25,892 nt of DNA from Microbacterium sp. (lineage in GTDB: Bacteria; Actinomycetota; Actinomycetes; Actinomycetales; Microbacteriaceae). Made by a program: the position numbers and the translations under genes. Position 1 is the first letter of the stretch. Each line of letters starts with the position of its first letter. The notes below the pieces were generated by a model. The model did not search any database. It was given only the letters and a program-made list of their open reading frames with translations, and had not been told where the DNA came from. The DNA lies in the NCBI RefSeq assembly GCF_003248605.1, contig NZ_QFPF01000025.1:1-25892 (forward strand), given 5' to 3'. Below are positions 1 through 9,061 of the stretch, piece by piece.

Positions 1-372
1 ATCGGGATCGGCGGCGAGGGATTCGACGACGGCGGTCTCGAGCAGCAGTCGCGTCTCGACGATGTCGTGCAGCGGAAAGCCCTGCGCAGCGACCTGCAGC
101 CGCAGGAGGGCCGCCATGCCACCCTGCGGGGTCGCGATGATGATCGCCCCGGCCGCGGGACCCGACCCCGTTCCGGTGCGCACGAGCCCCAGTACCTCGA
201 GGACGCGCAAGGCCTCGCGCACACTCGATCGGCCCACGCCGAGGCTGGCGGCGAGCTCCCGCTCGGCGGGCAGACGGTCACCGGGAGCGAATCGTCCATC
301 GATCAGGCCGCGCTCGATGTGCTCGAGCACGACCTCCCAGGCCTTGGGTGACTCCGGCGTCCTGTTCTGCAT
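1..372 (-). CDS. GntR-family (FadR subfamily) transcriptional regulator, 3' end outside window
   Basis: Reading leftward from ATG at 372 gives 124 codons open to the window edge, so only the N-terminal part is present. Residues about 8-75 form a winged helix typical of GntR proteins: AWEVVLEHIERGLIDGRFAPG, then LPAERELAASLGVGRSSVRE and ALRVLEVLGLVRTGTGSG as wing. Residues from about 95 (DIVETRLLLETAVVESLA) match the start of the all-helical FCD ligand-binding domain of the FadR/LldR/PdhR subfamily, whose ligands are usually small organic acids or acyl-CoAs. The start has GGAG 5 nt upstream. The promoter carries two FadR-type operators, so autorepression is likely. The effector and target genes cannot be told because they lie outside the window. 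Confidence 0.9.
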   Translation of the reverse strand, partial: MQNRTPESPKAWEVVLEHIERGLIDGRFAPGDRLPAERELAASLGVGRSSVREALRVLEVLGLVRTGTGSGPAAGAIIIATPQGGMAALLRLQVAAQGFPLHDIVETRLLLETAVVESLAADPD

Positions 373-389
373 GCTGCTCCGCTGCTTGT

Positions 390-425
390 GTGGTCAGGCC
401 ACGCTAGCGCGTGTGGTCTGACCAC
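390..425. promoter_or_regulatory. Paired GntR/FadR-type operators
   Basis: Two 13-bp dyads lie 23 bp apart centre to centre: GTGGTCAGGCCAC at 390-402 (one mismatch) and GTGGTCTGACCAC at 413-425 (perfect). The core TGGTC-N-GACCA matches the recognition pattern known for the FadR subgroup of GntR regulators. One overlaps the -10/start region of the regulator promoter and the other lies in its -35/-10 spacer, the expected layout for autorepression. Binding by the encoded protein is inference. Confidence 0.75.
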
Positions 426-429
426 GCAA
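401..429 (-). promoter_or_regulatory. Promoter of the GntR regulator gene
   Basis: On the minus strand TTGCGT (424-429) is followed after exactly 17 bp by TAGCGT (401-406). Transcription would begin near 394, giving a leader of about 22 nt before ATG at 372. It starts 9 bp beyond the galE stop, so the regulator has its own promoter rather than depending on galE. Confidence 0.65.
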
Positions 430-437
430 CAGGCAGA

Positions 438-1457
<1,020 letters not shown>

Positions 1458-1464
1458 GCCCTCC

Positions 1465-1470
1465 AGCCTA
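1465..1470 (-). promoter_or_regulatory. -10 box for galE (leaderless or very short leader)
   Basis: TAGGCT on the minus strand lies 7 nt before ATG 1457. That spacing puts the transcription start at or next to the start codon. A GGAGG lies in the same gap, so ribosome-binding-site initiation from a more distant promoter cannot be excluded. Confidence 0.5.
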
Positions 1471-1489
1471 CTCAGCCCGTCCGCGCCCC

Positions 1490-2158
1490 TCACGCGCCGG
1501 CGACCCCCAGCCGGCCCCCGGATTCCTCGAGGTAGCAGGCGCCGCAGAGGGATTCGTAGGTGACGAAGTGCTCGTCGCGCAGCGCTGCGGTCGCCGCGTC
1601 GATCGCGACCTGGTCGCCGTCGAAGACGAACCGCCCCGCCACCACGCGACCGTTGAAGACGGCCTTGCGGCCGCAGCGGCAGATCGTCTTGAGCTCTTCG
1701 AGGGCGTGCGCGATCTCGAGGAGCCGGCGCGAGCCCGGGAAGGCCGCTGTCAGGAAGTCGGTGCGGATGCCGTAGGCCAGGACCGGGATGTCCTCTTCGA
1801 TCGCGATCCGGAAGAGATCATCGACGTGGCGAGGGAGGAGGAACTGCGCCTCGTCGACCAGGAGACACGCGACATCCGACACCCTCCCCTCCGGCAGGAG
1901 CTCATCGTCGGCCGCGTGCCTCACCCGCTCGCGATGCCGCTCGAACAGCGCGCGAGCGTCGTCGTCCGGACCGATGAGGAAGTCGACACGGCGTGAGACG
2001 CCGAGCCGCGACTCGACCTGATCGGCGCCCTTCGTGTCGATCGCGGGCTTCGCCAGCAGCACCCGCTGTCCGCGCTCCTCGTAGTTGAACGCGGCCTGCA
2101 GGAGGGCGGTCGACTTGCCCGAGTTCATCGCACCGTAGCGGAAGTACAGTTTGGCCAC
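1490..2158 (-). CDS. tdk: Thymidine kinase (type II)
   Basis: A 222-residue enzyme that phosphorylates thymidine to dTMP with ATP (pyrimidine salvage). The P-loop GAMNSGKST is at residues 9-17, the Walker B-like LLVDEAQFL lies mid-protein, and the C-terminal lasso domain has CRCG followed later by CGAC, the zinc-binding cysteines. The first pair is C-x-C rather than the C-x-x-C often drawn for the family. The start is GTG at 2158, placed 6 nt after a TAGACT -10 box, so the mRNA is probably leaderless. The gene ends 32 bp before galE, which has its own promoter, and there is no metabolic link between the two. Confidence 0.92.
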   Translation of the reverse strand: MAKLYFRYGAMNSGKSTALLQAAFNYEERGQRVLLAKPAIDTKGADQVESRLGVSRRVDFLIGPDDDARALFERHRERVRHAADDELLPEGRVSDVACLLVDEAQFLLPRHVDDLFRIAIEEDIPVLAYGIRTDFLTAAFPGSRRLLEIAHALEELKTICRCGRKAVFNGRVVAGRFVFDGDQVAIDAATAALRDEHFVTYESLCGACYLEESGGRLGVAGA

Positions 2159-2164
2159 CGCCCG

Positions 2165-2170
2165 AGTCTA
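2165..2170 (-). promoter_or_regulatory. -10 box for tdk (leaderless)
   Basis: TAGACT on the minus strand, 6 nt before GTG 2158, so transcription should start on the G of the start codon. No convincing ribosome-binding site exists. A GTGACA at suboptimal spacing (15 bp) upstream could act as -35. Confidence 0.55.
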
Positions 2171-2200
2171 CGAGCAGGCGACCTCTGTCACCGACGCGGC

Positions 2201-3676
2201 TCAGGCGCTGATCGAGAGTGCCTTCGCGGTCTCGGTCATCGACGCCCGAGCGGCCGCGGCATCCGGATTCAGAGTCGTGCCGTAGCTCGGGATGAGCTCC
2301 TTCAGGCGCGGCTGCCACTGCTCGATGCGGTCGGGGAAGCAGGTCTGGAGCAGGCCCAGCATGATCGACACGGCCGTCGAGGCCCCCGGCGATGCGCCGA
2401 GCAGCCCCGCGATCGAGCCGTCCTCGGCGGCGACCACCTCGGTGCCGAACTGGAGGACGCCGCCCTTCTTGGGGTCCTTCTTCATCACCTGTGCGCGTTG
2501 GCCCGCATCCAGCAGCTCCCAGTCCTCGTCCTGCGCGGTGGGCATGAAGGCACGCAGGCTCTCGACCTTGTCTTTGTGCGACTTCATCAGCTCACCGACG
2601 AGGTAGGTGATCAGCGACGGATTGTCGATGGCGACCTTGAGCATCGGCAGGATGTTGCCGGGGCGCACCTGGGTCACGATGTCGAGCATCGAGCCGTTCT
2701 TGAGGAACTTCGGGCTGAAGGTCGCGAACGGGCCGAACAGCAGCGAGGTCTCGCCGTCCACGACGCGGGTGTCGAGGTGGGGCACAGACATCGGCGGCGC
2801 CCCGACGGATGCCTGGGAGTACACCTTGGCGCGGTGCTGAGCGACGAGCGCGGGGTTGGATGTCTTCAGCCACTGGCCGCCGATCGGGAACACTCCGTAG
2901 CCCGAGATCTCGGGGATGCGCGAGCGCTGCAGGAGCTTGAGCGCCCAGCCGCCCGCCCCCACGAAGACGAAGCGCGCCTTGATCTGTCCCGGCGTGCGGC
3001 CGATGGAGTCGCGGTAGGTCACGAGCCATGTGCCATCCGGCTGCCGCTTGAGCTTTCGCACCTCGCGGTTGGTGCGCACATCCGCTCCCCGTTCGCGGAG
3101 ATCGTCGAAGAGCTGACGGGTGAGGGCCCCGAAATCGACGTCGGTGCCGGCCGGCACCCGCGTCGCCGCGAACGGCTCGTCGCTCTTGCGCCGCTTCTTC
3201 ATCAGCAGAGGCGCCCACTGGTGGATCACCCGCGAATCCTCGCTGTACTCGATGCCGGCGAACAGGGGCTGCTCGCGAAGGCTCTCGTAGCGCTTCTTGA
3301 GGTATGCGACATCCTTCTCGCCCCGCACGAAGGTCATGTGCGGCGTGGCATTGATGAAGGTGGAGGGGGCATCGAGCACCCCGCGCTCGACGAGCGAGGA
3401 CCAGAACTGCCGGCTCTGCTGGAACTGCTCGTTGATCGCCACCGCCTTCGCCGGATCGACGGACCCGTCGGGGCCGGCGGGCATGTAGTTCAGCTCGCAC
3501 AGCGCCGCGTGGCCCGTGCCCGCGTTGTTCCAGGCATTGGAGCTTTCGAGCGCGACATCGTGAAGGCGCTCGAAGACGGTGATCTTCCAGTCGGGCTGCA
3601 GCTCTGCGAGAAAGGTACCCAGGGTGGCGCTCATGATGCCGCCACCGATGAGTACGACGTCGACGGTTTCGGTCAC
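2201..3676 (-). CDS. mqo: Malate:quinone oxidoreductase
   Basis: A 491-residue FAD enzyme bound peripherally to the membrane, which oxidises malate to oxaloacetate and passes electrons to the quinone pool; it replaces or supplements soluble malate dehydrogenase in the TCA cycle. The dinucleotide-binding stretch VVLIGGGIMSATLG is at residues 7-20, followed by the Mqo signatures ESSNAWNNAGTGHAALCELN and, in the C-terminal half, FGPFATFSPKFLK and a final GLLGASPGASTAVSIMLGLL segment. Length agrees with the family (about 490-500). The start is GTG at 3676, 6 nt after TAGGAT, so it is probably leaderless. It is followed 42 bp later by tdk, which has its own promoter. Confidence 0.95.
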   Translation of the reverse strand: MTETVDVVLIGGGIMSATLGTFLAELQPDWKITVFERLHDVALESSNAWNNAGTGHAALCELNYMPAGPDGSVDPAKAVAINEQFQQSRQFWSSLVERGVLDAPSTFINATPHMTFVRGEKDVAYLKKRYESLREQPLFAGIEYSEDSRVIHQWAPLLMKKRRKSDEPFAATRVPAGTDVDFGALTRQLFDDLRERGADVRTNREVRKLKRQPDGTWLVTYRDSIGRTPGQIKARFVFVGAGGWALKLLQRSRIPEISGYGVFPIGGQWLKTSNPALVAQHRAKVYSQASVGAPPMSVPHLDTRVVDGETSLLFGPFATFSPKFLKNGSMLDIVTQVRPGNILPMLKVAIDNPSLITYLVGELMKSHKDKVESLRAFMPTAQDEDWELLDAGQRAQVMKKDPKKGGVLQFGTEVVAAEDGSIAGLLGASPGASTAVSIMLGLLQTCFPDRIEQWQPRLKELIPSYGTTLNPDAAAARASMTETAKALSISA

Positions 3677-3682
3677 CCGACC

Positions 3683-3688
3683 ATCCTA
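3683..3688 (-). promoter_or_regulatory. -10 box for mqo (leaderless)
   Basis: TAGGAT on the minus strand ends 6 nt before GTG 3676, the spacing for a transcript beginning at the start codon. The box lies immediately after the asd terminator hairpin. Confidence 0.55.
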
Positions 3689-3691
3689 GTT

Positions 3692-3721
3692 CGGCGCGCG
3701 ACCGGCCCCGACCGCGCGCCG
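3692..3721 (-). terminator. Strong hairpin downstream of asd
   Basis: A perfect 9-bp GC-only stem, CGGCGCGCG (3692-3700) with CGCGCGCCG (3713-3721), encloses a 12-nt loop 24 bp beyond the asd stop. There is no T-run, which is common for actinobacterial terminators. It separates the lysC-asd unit from mqo. Confidence 0.6.
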
Positions 3722-3744
3722 GGAGCGGAGCGGGCGGGCCGGAC

Positions 3745-4890
<1,146 letters not shown>

Positions 4891-5409
4891 TCAGCGGCCG
4901 GTGCCGGCGTGCACGGTGGCGTCGGTGTCGCCGTCGAGCCCGTAGGCGGTGTGGACGACGCGCGCGGCCTCGGCGAGATCGTCGGCTCGGACGACGACGG
5001 AGATGCGGATCTCGGACGTCGAGATCATCTCGATGTTGACACCCGCGATGCTGAGCGCCTCGAACAGCGTCGCCGACACACCCGAGTGGGTGCGCATGCC
5101 GGCGCCGACCACCGAGAGCTTGCCGATCTGGTCGTCGTGCACGAGGCTCTCGAAGCCCACCGATGCCTGCTCGGCGGCGAGCGCCTTGAGGGCCGTGGCC
5201 GCGTCGCCCTTGGGGAGCGTGAACGAGATGTCGGTGCGTCCCGTGGCCGCGGCGGAGACGTTCTGCACGATCATGTCGACGTTCGCACCGGAGCGCGCGA
5301 CGATCTTGAAGATCTCGGCGGCCTTGCCGGGCACATCGGGCACGCCGATGACGGTGACCTTGGCCTGCCCGAGGTCGGTCGCGACACCCGCGACGATCGG
5401 CTCTTCCAT
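4891..5409 (-). other. lysC: Internal in-frame start for the aspartokinase beta (regulatory) subunit
   Basis: ATG at 5409 opens a 172-residue in-frame product, [18 protein letters not shown] onward, containing only the two ACT domains. GGGAGAGG lies 2-9 nt upstream, a better ribosome-binding site than that of the full-length start. In Corynebacterium glutamicum and Bacillus subtilis type II aspartokinases, such an internal start yields the beta subunit of an alpha2beta2 enzyme, and the C. glutamicum beta subunit starts at the equivalent Met-Glu-Glu. Its use here is inference. Confidence 0.75.
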
Positions 5410-6177
5410 GCCCTCTCCCTGCTTTCCGTGCGCCGCGCGGCGCGTCTCGTCGAGCACGAGCGTGCCCTCGCTCGAGCTGAAGGTCGACCGCGCGTGGATG
5501 AGCACGCCGTGGCGTCGGGCGTACTCGACCGCGCGGATGTAGAGCACCTTCGCCCCGTTGGCGGCGAGCTCGAGCATCTCCTCGCTCGAGACGACGTCGA
5601 GCTTGCGCGCCTTGGGCACGATGCGCGGATCTGCGGTGAAGATGCCGTCGACGTCGCTGTAGATCTCGCACACATCGGCCTCGAGCGCGGCGGCGAGCGC
5701 GACGGCGGTCGTGTCGGATCCCCCGCGCCCCAGCGTCGTGATGTCTCGGGTGTCGCGGTTGAAGCCCTGGAAGCCGGCGACGATGACGATCGCGCCCTCA
5801 TCGAGCGCCTCGCGCAGCCGGATCGGGGTGACATCGACGATGCGGGCGGCGCCGTGCGTGGCATCCGTGATCATTCCGGCCTGGCTGCCGGTGAAAGAGC
5901 GCGCCTCGAAGCCCATGGAGTGGATTGCCATGGCCAAGAGCGCCATCGAGATGCGCTCGCCGCTGGAGAGCAGCATGTCGAGCTCGCGCGGGGCGGGGAT
6001 CGGCGCGACCTGGTTCGCCAGATCGAGCAGCTCGTCGGTCGTGTCGCCCATCGCGCTGACGGCGACGACGACGTCGTTGCCCGCACGGCGCGAATCGACG
6101 ATGCGCTTGGCGACACGCTTGATGCTCTCGGCGTCGGCGACCGATGAGCCGCCGTATTTCTGCACGACCAACGCCAC
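4891..6177 (-). CDS. lysC: Aspartate kinase (alpha subunit, full length)
   Basis: A 428-residue kinase that phosphorylates aspartate, the first and usually feedback-inhibited step to lysine, threonine and methionine. The kinase domain opens with [44 protein letters not shown] is the aspartate/ATP-binding segment. The C-terminal third holds two ACT regulatory domains ([19 protein letters not shown] and [21 protein letters not shown]). The start is GTG at 6177, preceded by GGGAGA at about 8 nt; the open frame reaches 18 codons further upstream but those residues precede the conserved beta strand. Length matches alpha-type aspartokinases of actinobacteria. It is divergent from the exporter gene and followed by asd. 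Confidence 0.95.
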   Translation of the reverse strand: MALVVQKYGGSSVADAESIKRVAKRIVDSRRAGNDVVVAVSAMGDTTDELLDLANQVAPIPAPRELDMLLSSGERISMALLAMAIHSMGFEARSFTGSQAGMITDATHGAARIVDVTPIRLREALDEGAIVIVAGFQGFNRDTRDITTLGRGGSDTTAVALAAALEADVCEIYSDVDGIFTADPRIVPKARKLDVVSSEEMLELAANGAKVLYIRAVEYARRHGVLIHARSTFSSSEGTLVLDETRRAAHGKQGEGMEEPIVAGVATDLGQAKVTVIGVPDVPGKAAEIFKIVARSGANVDMIVQNVSAAATGRTDISFTLPKGDAATALKALAAEQASVGFESLVHDDQIGKLSVVGAGMRTHSGVSATLFEALSIAGVNIEMISTSEIRISVVVRADDLAEAARVVHTAYGLDGDTDATVHAGTGR

Positions 6178-6229
6178 GATGGATTCTCCCGGTTGTGGGC
6201 GGCCGATCGGTGCGTGTGCCGCCCGTGCC

Positions 6230-6235
6230 ATTCTA
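6230..6235 (-). promoter_or_regulatory. -10 box for lysC
   Basis: TAGAAT on the minus strand is a strong -10 element, giving a leader of about 45 nt before GTG 6177. No good -35 is visible. It shares a 148-bp divergent region with the exporter gene. Confidence 0.5.
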
Positions 6236-6261
6236 CGGATGCGCGCATGCCCGCCCGTCCA

Positions 6262-6290
6262 TGTGTTCGGTCAGGTGCGCGACGTAGGGT
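6262..6290 (+). promoter_or_regulatory. Possible promoter of the threonine/serine exporter gene
   Basis: TAGGGT at 6285-6290 can serve as -10, with TGTGTT at 6262-6267 as a weak -35 at 17-bp spacing. The leader would be about 29 nt. It is back-to-back with the lysC promoter. Confidence 0.35.
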
Positions 6291-6325
6291 TGTTCGGCCC
6301 CACCCCGCTCCAGAGAACTGCCCTC

Positions 6326-7726
6326 ATGTCGCCTCGCCGCAGCCGCACCCTGCTGTCCCCGCTCCGCCACCTCGTCCGCACCGAGGATCCCTCCGCCGCC
6401 CTCACCGAAGCACTGCCGGTCATCGACGACGCGATGGCGGTGCGCATCATCGACCTCGCGGTCCGCATCGGCGAGACGATGCTGACAACCGGTGCCCCGG
6501 CGAGCGAAGTCACCCTCACGATCGTGCGCGTGGCCGGTGCGTACGGCCTGTCCCCCGTGCACATCGACGTGACGTACAACTCGATCACGGCGGCTCACCA
6601 CCGCAGCGGGGCGACGCGGCCCATCACGCTCATGCGAGTCGTGCGTCAGAGCGCTCCCGACCACGACAAGCTGCGCCACCTGCAGGCGCTCGTGGTCGAC
6701 ATCCGGCAGGGACTGGACATCGACACGGCCCGCGAACGCTACCGGGCGATCCGGCGCGCGGCGTTCCGCTATCCGCCGGTCGCCGTCATCGCGGCGCAGG
6801 CGCTGCTGGCCGTGGGTGTCGCCGTCATGTTCGGCGCGACGCCCGCCGTCGTCGCGATCGCCGGCGTCGCGGCGGCTCTGGCAGCCCTCACCCAGTTCGC
6901 CCTCGCCCGCGCGCGGGTGCCCTTCTTCTTCAGCCAGATCGCGGGCGCCTTCGTACTGACCATGGTCGCCGCCGCGGCGCCGCTGCTCGCTCTCACCGGA
7001 CTGGTGGCGGCGGATGCTGTCCGCCCCTCGGTCATCGTCGCGTCGGGCATCGTGCTGATGCTCGCCGGCCTCACGGTGGTCGGCGCCGCGCAGGACGCGA
7101 TCGACGGGTTCGCCCTCACCGCCCTGGGCCGTATCCTCGAGCTGACCATGCAGACCCTGGGTGTCGTGCTCGGCATCCTCGCGGCCCTGCAGGTGGCCCT
7201 CGTCGCGGGGATCGGCATGGCCGCCCCGAGCGAGGCGCTGCCGCTCGGGACCGTGCCCCTGCAGCTGACCGGGGCGGTGCTCATCGCGATCGCCGTCGCG
7301 CTCTACAACGGTGCGGGGCTTCGCATCGTCGCAACCAGCGCTGTGCTGAGCCTCGTCGCCTGGCTCGGCTTTCTCGCCGCCTCGGCAACGGGACTCGATG
7401 CGGCCGCCGCGAGCGGCATCGGGGCCTTCGCCGGCAGCTTCCTCGGCATCGTCGCCGCGCACCGCCTGCACGTGCCGTCCGTCGCGATCACGACGGCGGC
7501 CATCCTGCCGATGGTGCCGGGAGCCGCGGTGTTCCGCGGGCTTCTCACGATCGTCGACGCGAGCGAGTCGCCCGACCTGCTCGGCCCGGGCTTCGGCACC
7601 CTCGCAAGCGCGGCCGTCATCGGCGTGAGTCTCGCCGTCGGCGCCTCGCTCGGCATCTATCTCGGACAGCCGGTGCGCGCGACCCTCGGCGGGGTGATCC
7701 GCTCCCGCGCCCGCGTGCGGCGCTGA
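6326..7726 (+). CDS. Threonine/serine exporter family membrane protein (ThrE-like)
   Basis: A 466-residue protein of the ThrE family, known from C. glutamicum to export threonine and serine driven by the proton gradient. The N-terminal soluble part (about 40-150) has the family signature IIDLAVRIGETMLTTGAPAS followed by TLTIVRVAGAYGL and IDVTYNSITA. About ten hydrophobic segments follow: a first block from about residue 150 to 285 and a second from about 310 to 455, matching the two fused halves (DUF1212-like and DUF3815-like). ATG 6326 has only a weak GAGAAC upstream; it is chosen because the hydrophilic N-terminus and conserved domain follow directly, while the frame upstream is antisense to lysC. 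Its position divergent from lysC-asd fits a role in venting threonine, but substrate is inferred. Confidence 0.85.
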   Translation: MSPRRSRTLLSPLRHLVRTEDPSAALTEALPVIDDAMAVRIIDLAVRIGETMLTTGAPASEVTLTIVRVAGAYGLSPVHIDVTYNSITAAHHRSGATRPITLMRVVRQSAPDHDKLRHLQALVVDIRQGLDIDTARERYRAIRRAAFRYPPVAVIAAQALLAVGVAVMFGATPAVVAIAGVAAALAALTQFALARARVPFFFSQIAGAFVLTMVAAAAPLLALTGLVAADAVRPSVIVASGIVLMLAGLTVVGAAQDAIDGFALTALGRILELTMQTLGVVLGILAALQVALVAGIGMAAPSEALPLGTVPLQLTGAVLIAIAVALYNGAGLRIVATSAVLSLVAWLGFLAASATGLDAAAASGIGAFAGSFLGIVAAHRLHVPSVAITTAAILPMVPGAAVFRGLLTIVDASESPDLLGPGFGTLASAAVIGVSLAVGASLGIYLGQPVRATLGGVIRSRARVRR

Positions 7727-7770
7727 GCTCGCGACGGACGCGGAGCCCGCGACGCGGCGAGACCAGGCGC

Positions 7771-7776
7771 TACAGT
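7771..7776 (+). promoter_or_regulatory. -10 box for the small membrane protein gene (leaderless)
   Basis: TACAGT ends 6 nt before ATG 7783, so transcription should start on the A of the start codon. No ribosome-binding site is present between them, supporting leaderless translation. Confidence 0.5.
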
Positions 7777-7782
7777 TCGGGC

Positions 7783-8274
7783 ATGACGGACGATCTGGCG
7801 CTGTGGTCGGAATTCAATGTGGCGATGCTCGGCGCGACGGCCGCCCTCGCCGGCCTCGTGATCGTGGCGATGAGCGTCAACATCCGCGAGATCATCGCCT
7901 CCCGCGCGCTGACGGCGCGACTTGCCGCGGGCATCGCCGCGCTCGTGCTCGCGATCGTCGCGTCGGGCACGGCATTGGTGCCCGGCATCCACCCGGCGGC
8001 CTACGGCGTGGTGTTGATCGCTGCGGCCCTGTTCGCGGGGGTGTTCCAGGTGAACGCGAGCGTGGCGATCTTCACCGATCCCGAGCCCGCGGCCCGCGCG
8101 CGGCTGGCCAAGTCGCTCCTGGGGTTCCTGCCGATCCTCGCCTACCTCGTCGGCGGGTCGATGGCGATCGGCGGCGCTCCGGGGGCTCTCGCCGTCACCG
8201 CCGCGGGGGCGCTCATCGCGATCGTGGCCGCGATCATCGTGGCGTGGGTCGTTCTGGTCGAGGTGCTGCGCTGA
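7783..8274 (+). CDS. Small multi-pass membrane protein of unknown function
   Basis: A 163-residue protein that I do not recognise. It begins with a short acidic N-terminus (MTDDLALWSEFN) and has about five hydrophobic segments near residues 12-32, 47-66, 72-92, 110-130 and 135-158. The loop IREIIASRALTARL and the loop TDPEPAARARLAK are the only strongly charged stretches; no catalytic motif is seen. The start ATG 7783 is supported by a -10 box 6 nt upstream. It lies 56 bp after the exporter gene on the same strand but with its own promoter, and converges on recR across a repeat element. Base composition is like its neighbours. An accessory role for the exporter is possible but unsupported. 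Confidence 0.8.
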   Translation: MTDDLALWSEFNVAMLGATAALAGLVIVAMSVNIREIIASRALTARLAAGIAALVLAIVASGTALVPGIHPAAYGVVLIAAALFAGVFQVNASVAIFTDPEPAARARLAKSLLGFLPILAYLVGGSMAIGGAPGALAVTAAGALIAIVAAIIVAWVVLVEVLR

Positions 8275-8303
8275 CCGCCGCGGGCGGGGCTGTCCGCCAG
8301 GTG

Positions 8304-8372
8304 CGAGAACAGGAGATGCGGCGAAAACAGGAGCAACCGAGCCGAAATCTCCTGTTCTCGGCTCATCTCCTG
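8304..8372. repeat. Symmetric four-copy CAGGAG intergenic repeat
   Basis: Between the convergent membrane-protein and recR genes lie four copies of an octamer: CAGGAGAT at 8310, CAGGAGCA at 8328, and the inverted ATCTCCTG at 8347 and 8365. Intervals are 18, 19 and 18 bp, so the element is nearly symmetric. The outer first and third copies form a perfect 14-bp inverted repeat, CGAGAACAGGAGAT (8304-8317) with ATCTCCTGTTCTCG (8347-8360). An alternative 7-bp stem GAGCCGA/TCGGCTC (8339-8345/8358-8364) is also possible. There is no T-run. It could be a bidirectional terminator or a dispersed palindromic repeat. Confidence 0.7.
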
Positions 8373-8467
8373 CGTCGGACACGTGCGGCGCAGCGCTCTG
8401 CCCTGCCCACAGGGCACAGGGGGGCGCAGGTGCGCAAGGGCGCAAAAGGCGCGTCCTCGCGCCGCCG

Positions 8468-9061
8468 CTACAGAGTGCGGCGACCCTCGAACGCGCGCCC
8501 CAGGGTGACCTCATCGGCATACTCGAGGTCGCCGCCGACGGGGAGGCCCGATGCGAGCCGCGAGACGCGGACCTCGAGCGCGAGCAGCAGCCGGCTGAGG
8601 TAGGTGGCGGTCGCCTCCCCCTCGAGGTTGGGGTTGGTGGCGAGGATGACCTCGTGCACCGTGCCGTCGGCGAGACGCGTCATGAGTTCGGTCACGCGCA
8701 GATCGTCGGGGCCCACGCCGTCGATCGGGCTGATCGCGCCGCCCAGCACGTGGTACAGGCCGCGGAACTCGCGGGTGCGCTCGATGGCCGCGACGTCCTT
8801 CGCGTCCTCGACGACGCAGATGACCTCGGGATGCCGACGCGGATCGCGGCAGATGCTGCACCGCTCCTGCTCGGCGACGTTGCCGCAGATCTCGCAGAAC
8901 CGCACCTTCTCGCGTACCTCGGCGAGCAGGGTCGCGAGACGTGCCACGTCGAAGGACGGTGTCTGCAGGATATGGAAGGTGATGCGCTGCGCAGACTTGG
9001 GACCGATGCCGGGCAGACGCCCGAATTCGTCGATCAGGTCTTGGACGATGCCGTCGTACAT
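8468..9061 (-). CDS. recR: Recombination mediator protein RecR
   Basis: A 197-residue protein that with RecF/RecO loads RecA onto gapped single-stranded DNA. It shows the helix-hairpin-helix [19 protein letters not shown] (residues 14-32), a four-cysteine zinc finger (C56, C59, C68, C71), a Toprim domain (about 79-175: [47 protein letters not shown]) and the C-terminal [18 protein letters not shown]. Length is typical. The ATG overlaps the dnaX stop by one base (TGATG), so recR is translationally coupled to dnaX, the usual bacterial pairing. Confidence 0.97.
   Translation of the reverse strand: MYDGIVQDLIDEFGRLPGIGPKSAQRITFHILQTPSFDVARLATLLAEVREKVRFCEICGNVAEQERCSICRDPRRHPEVICVVEDAKDVAAIERTREFRGLYHVLGGAISPIDGVGPDDLRVTELMTRLADGTVHEVILATNPNLEGEATATYLSRLLLALEVRVSRLASGLPVGGDLEYADEVTLGRAFEGRRTL

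Noticed and set aside
6193..8274. 693-codon frame overlapping the exporter and joining the small membrane protein
   Set aside because: The first part is an out-of-frame Arg/His/Pro-rich reading of the exporter; only the part from ATG 7783 has membrane-protein character and its own promoter.
8275..8467. A small gene in the gap before recR
   Set aside because: Frames across it are short extensions of antisense readings, and the sequence is dominated by inverted repeats.
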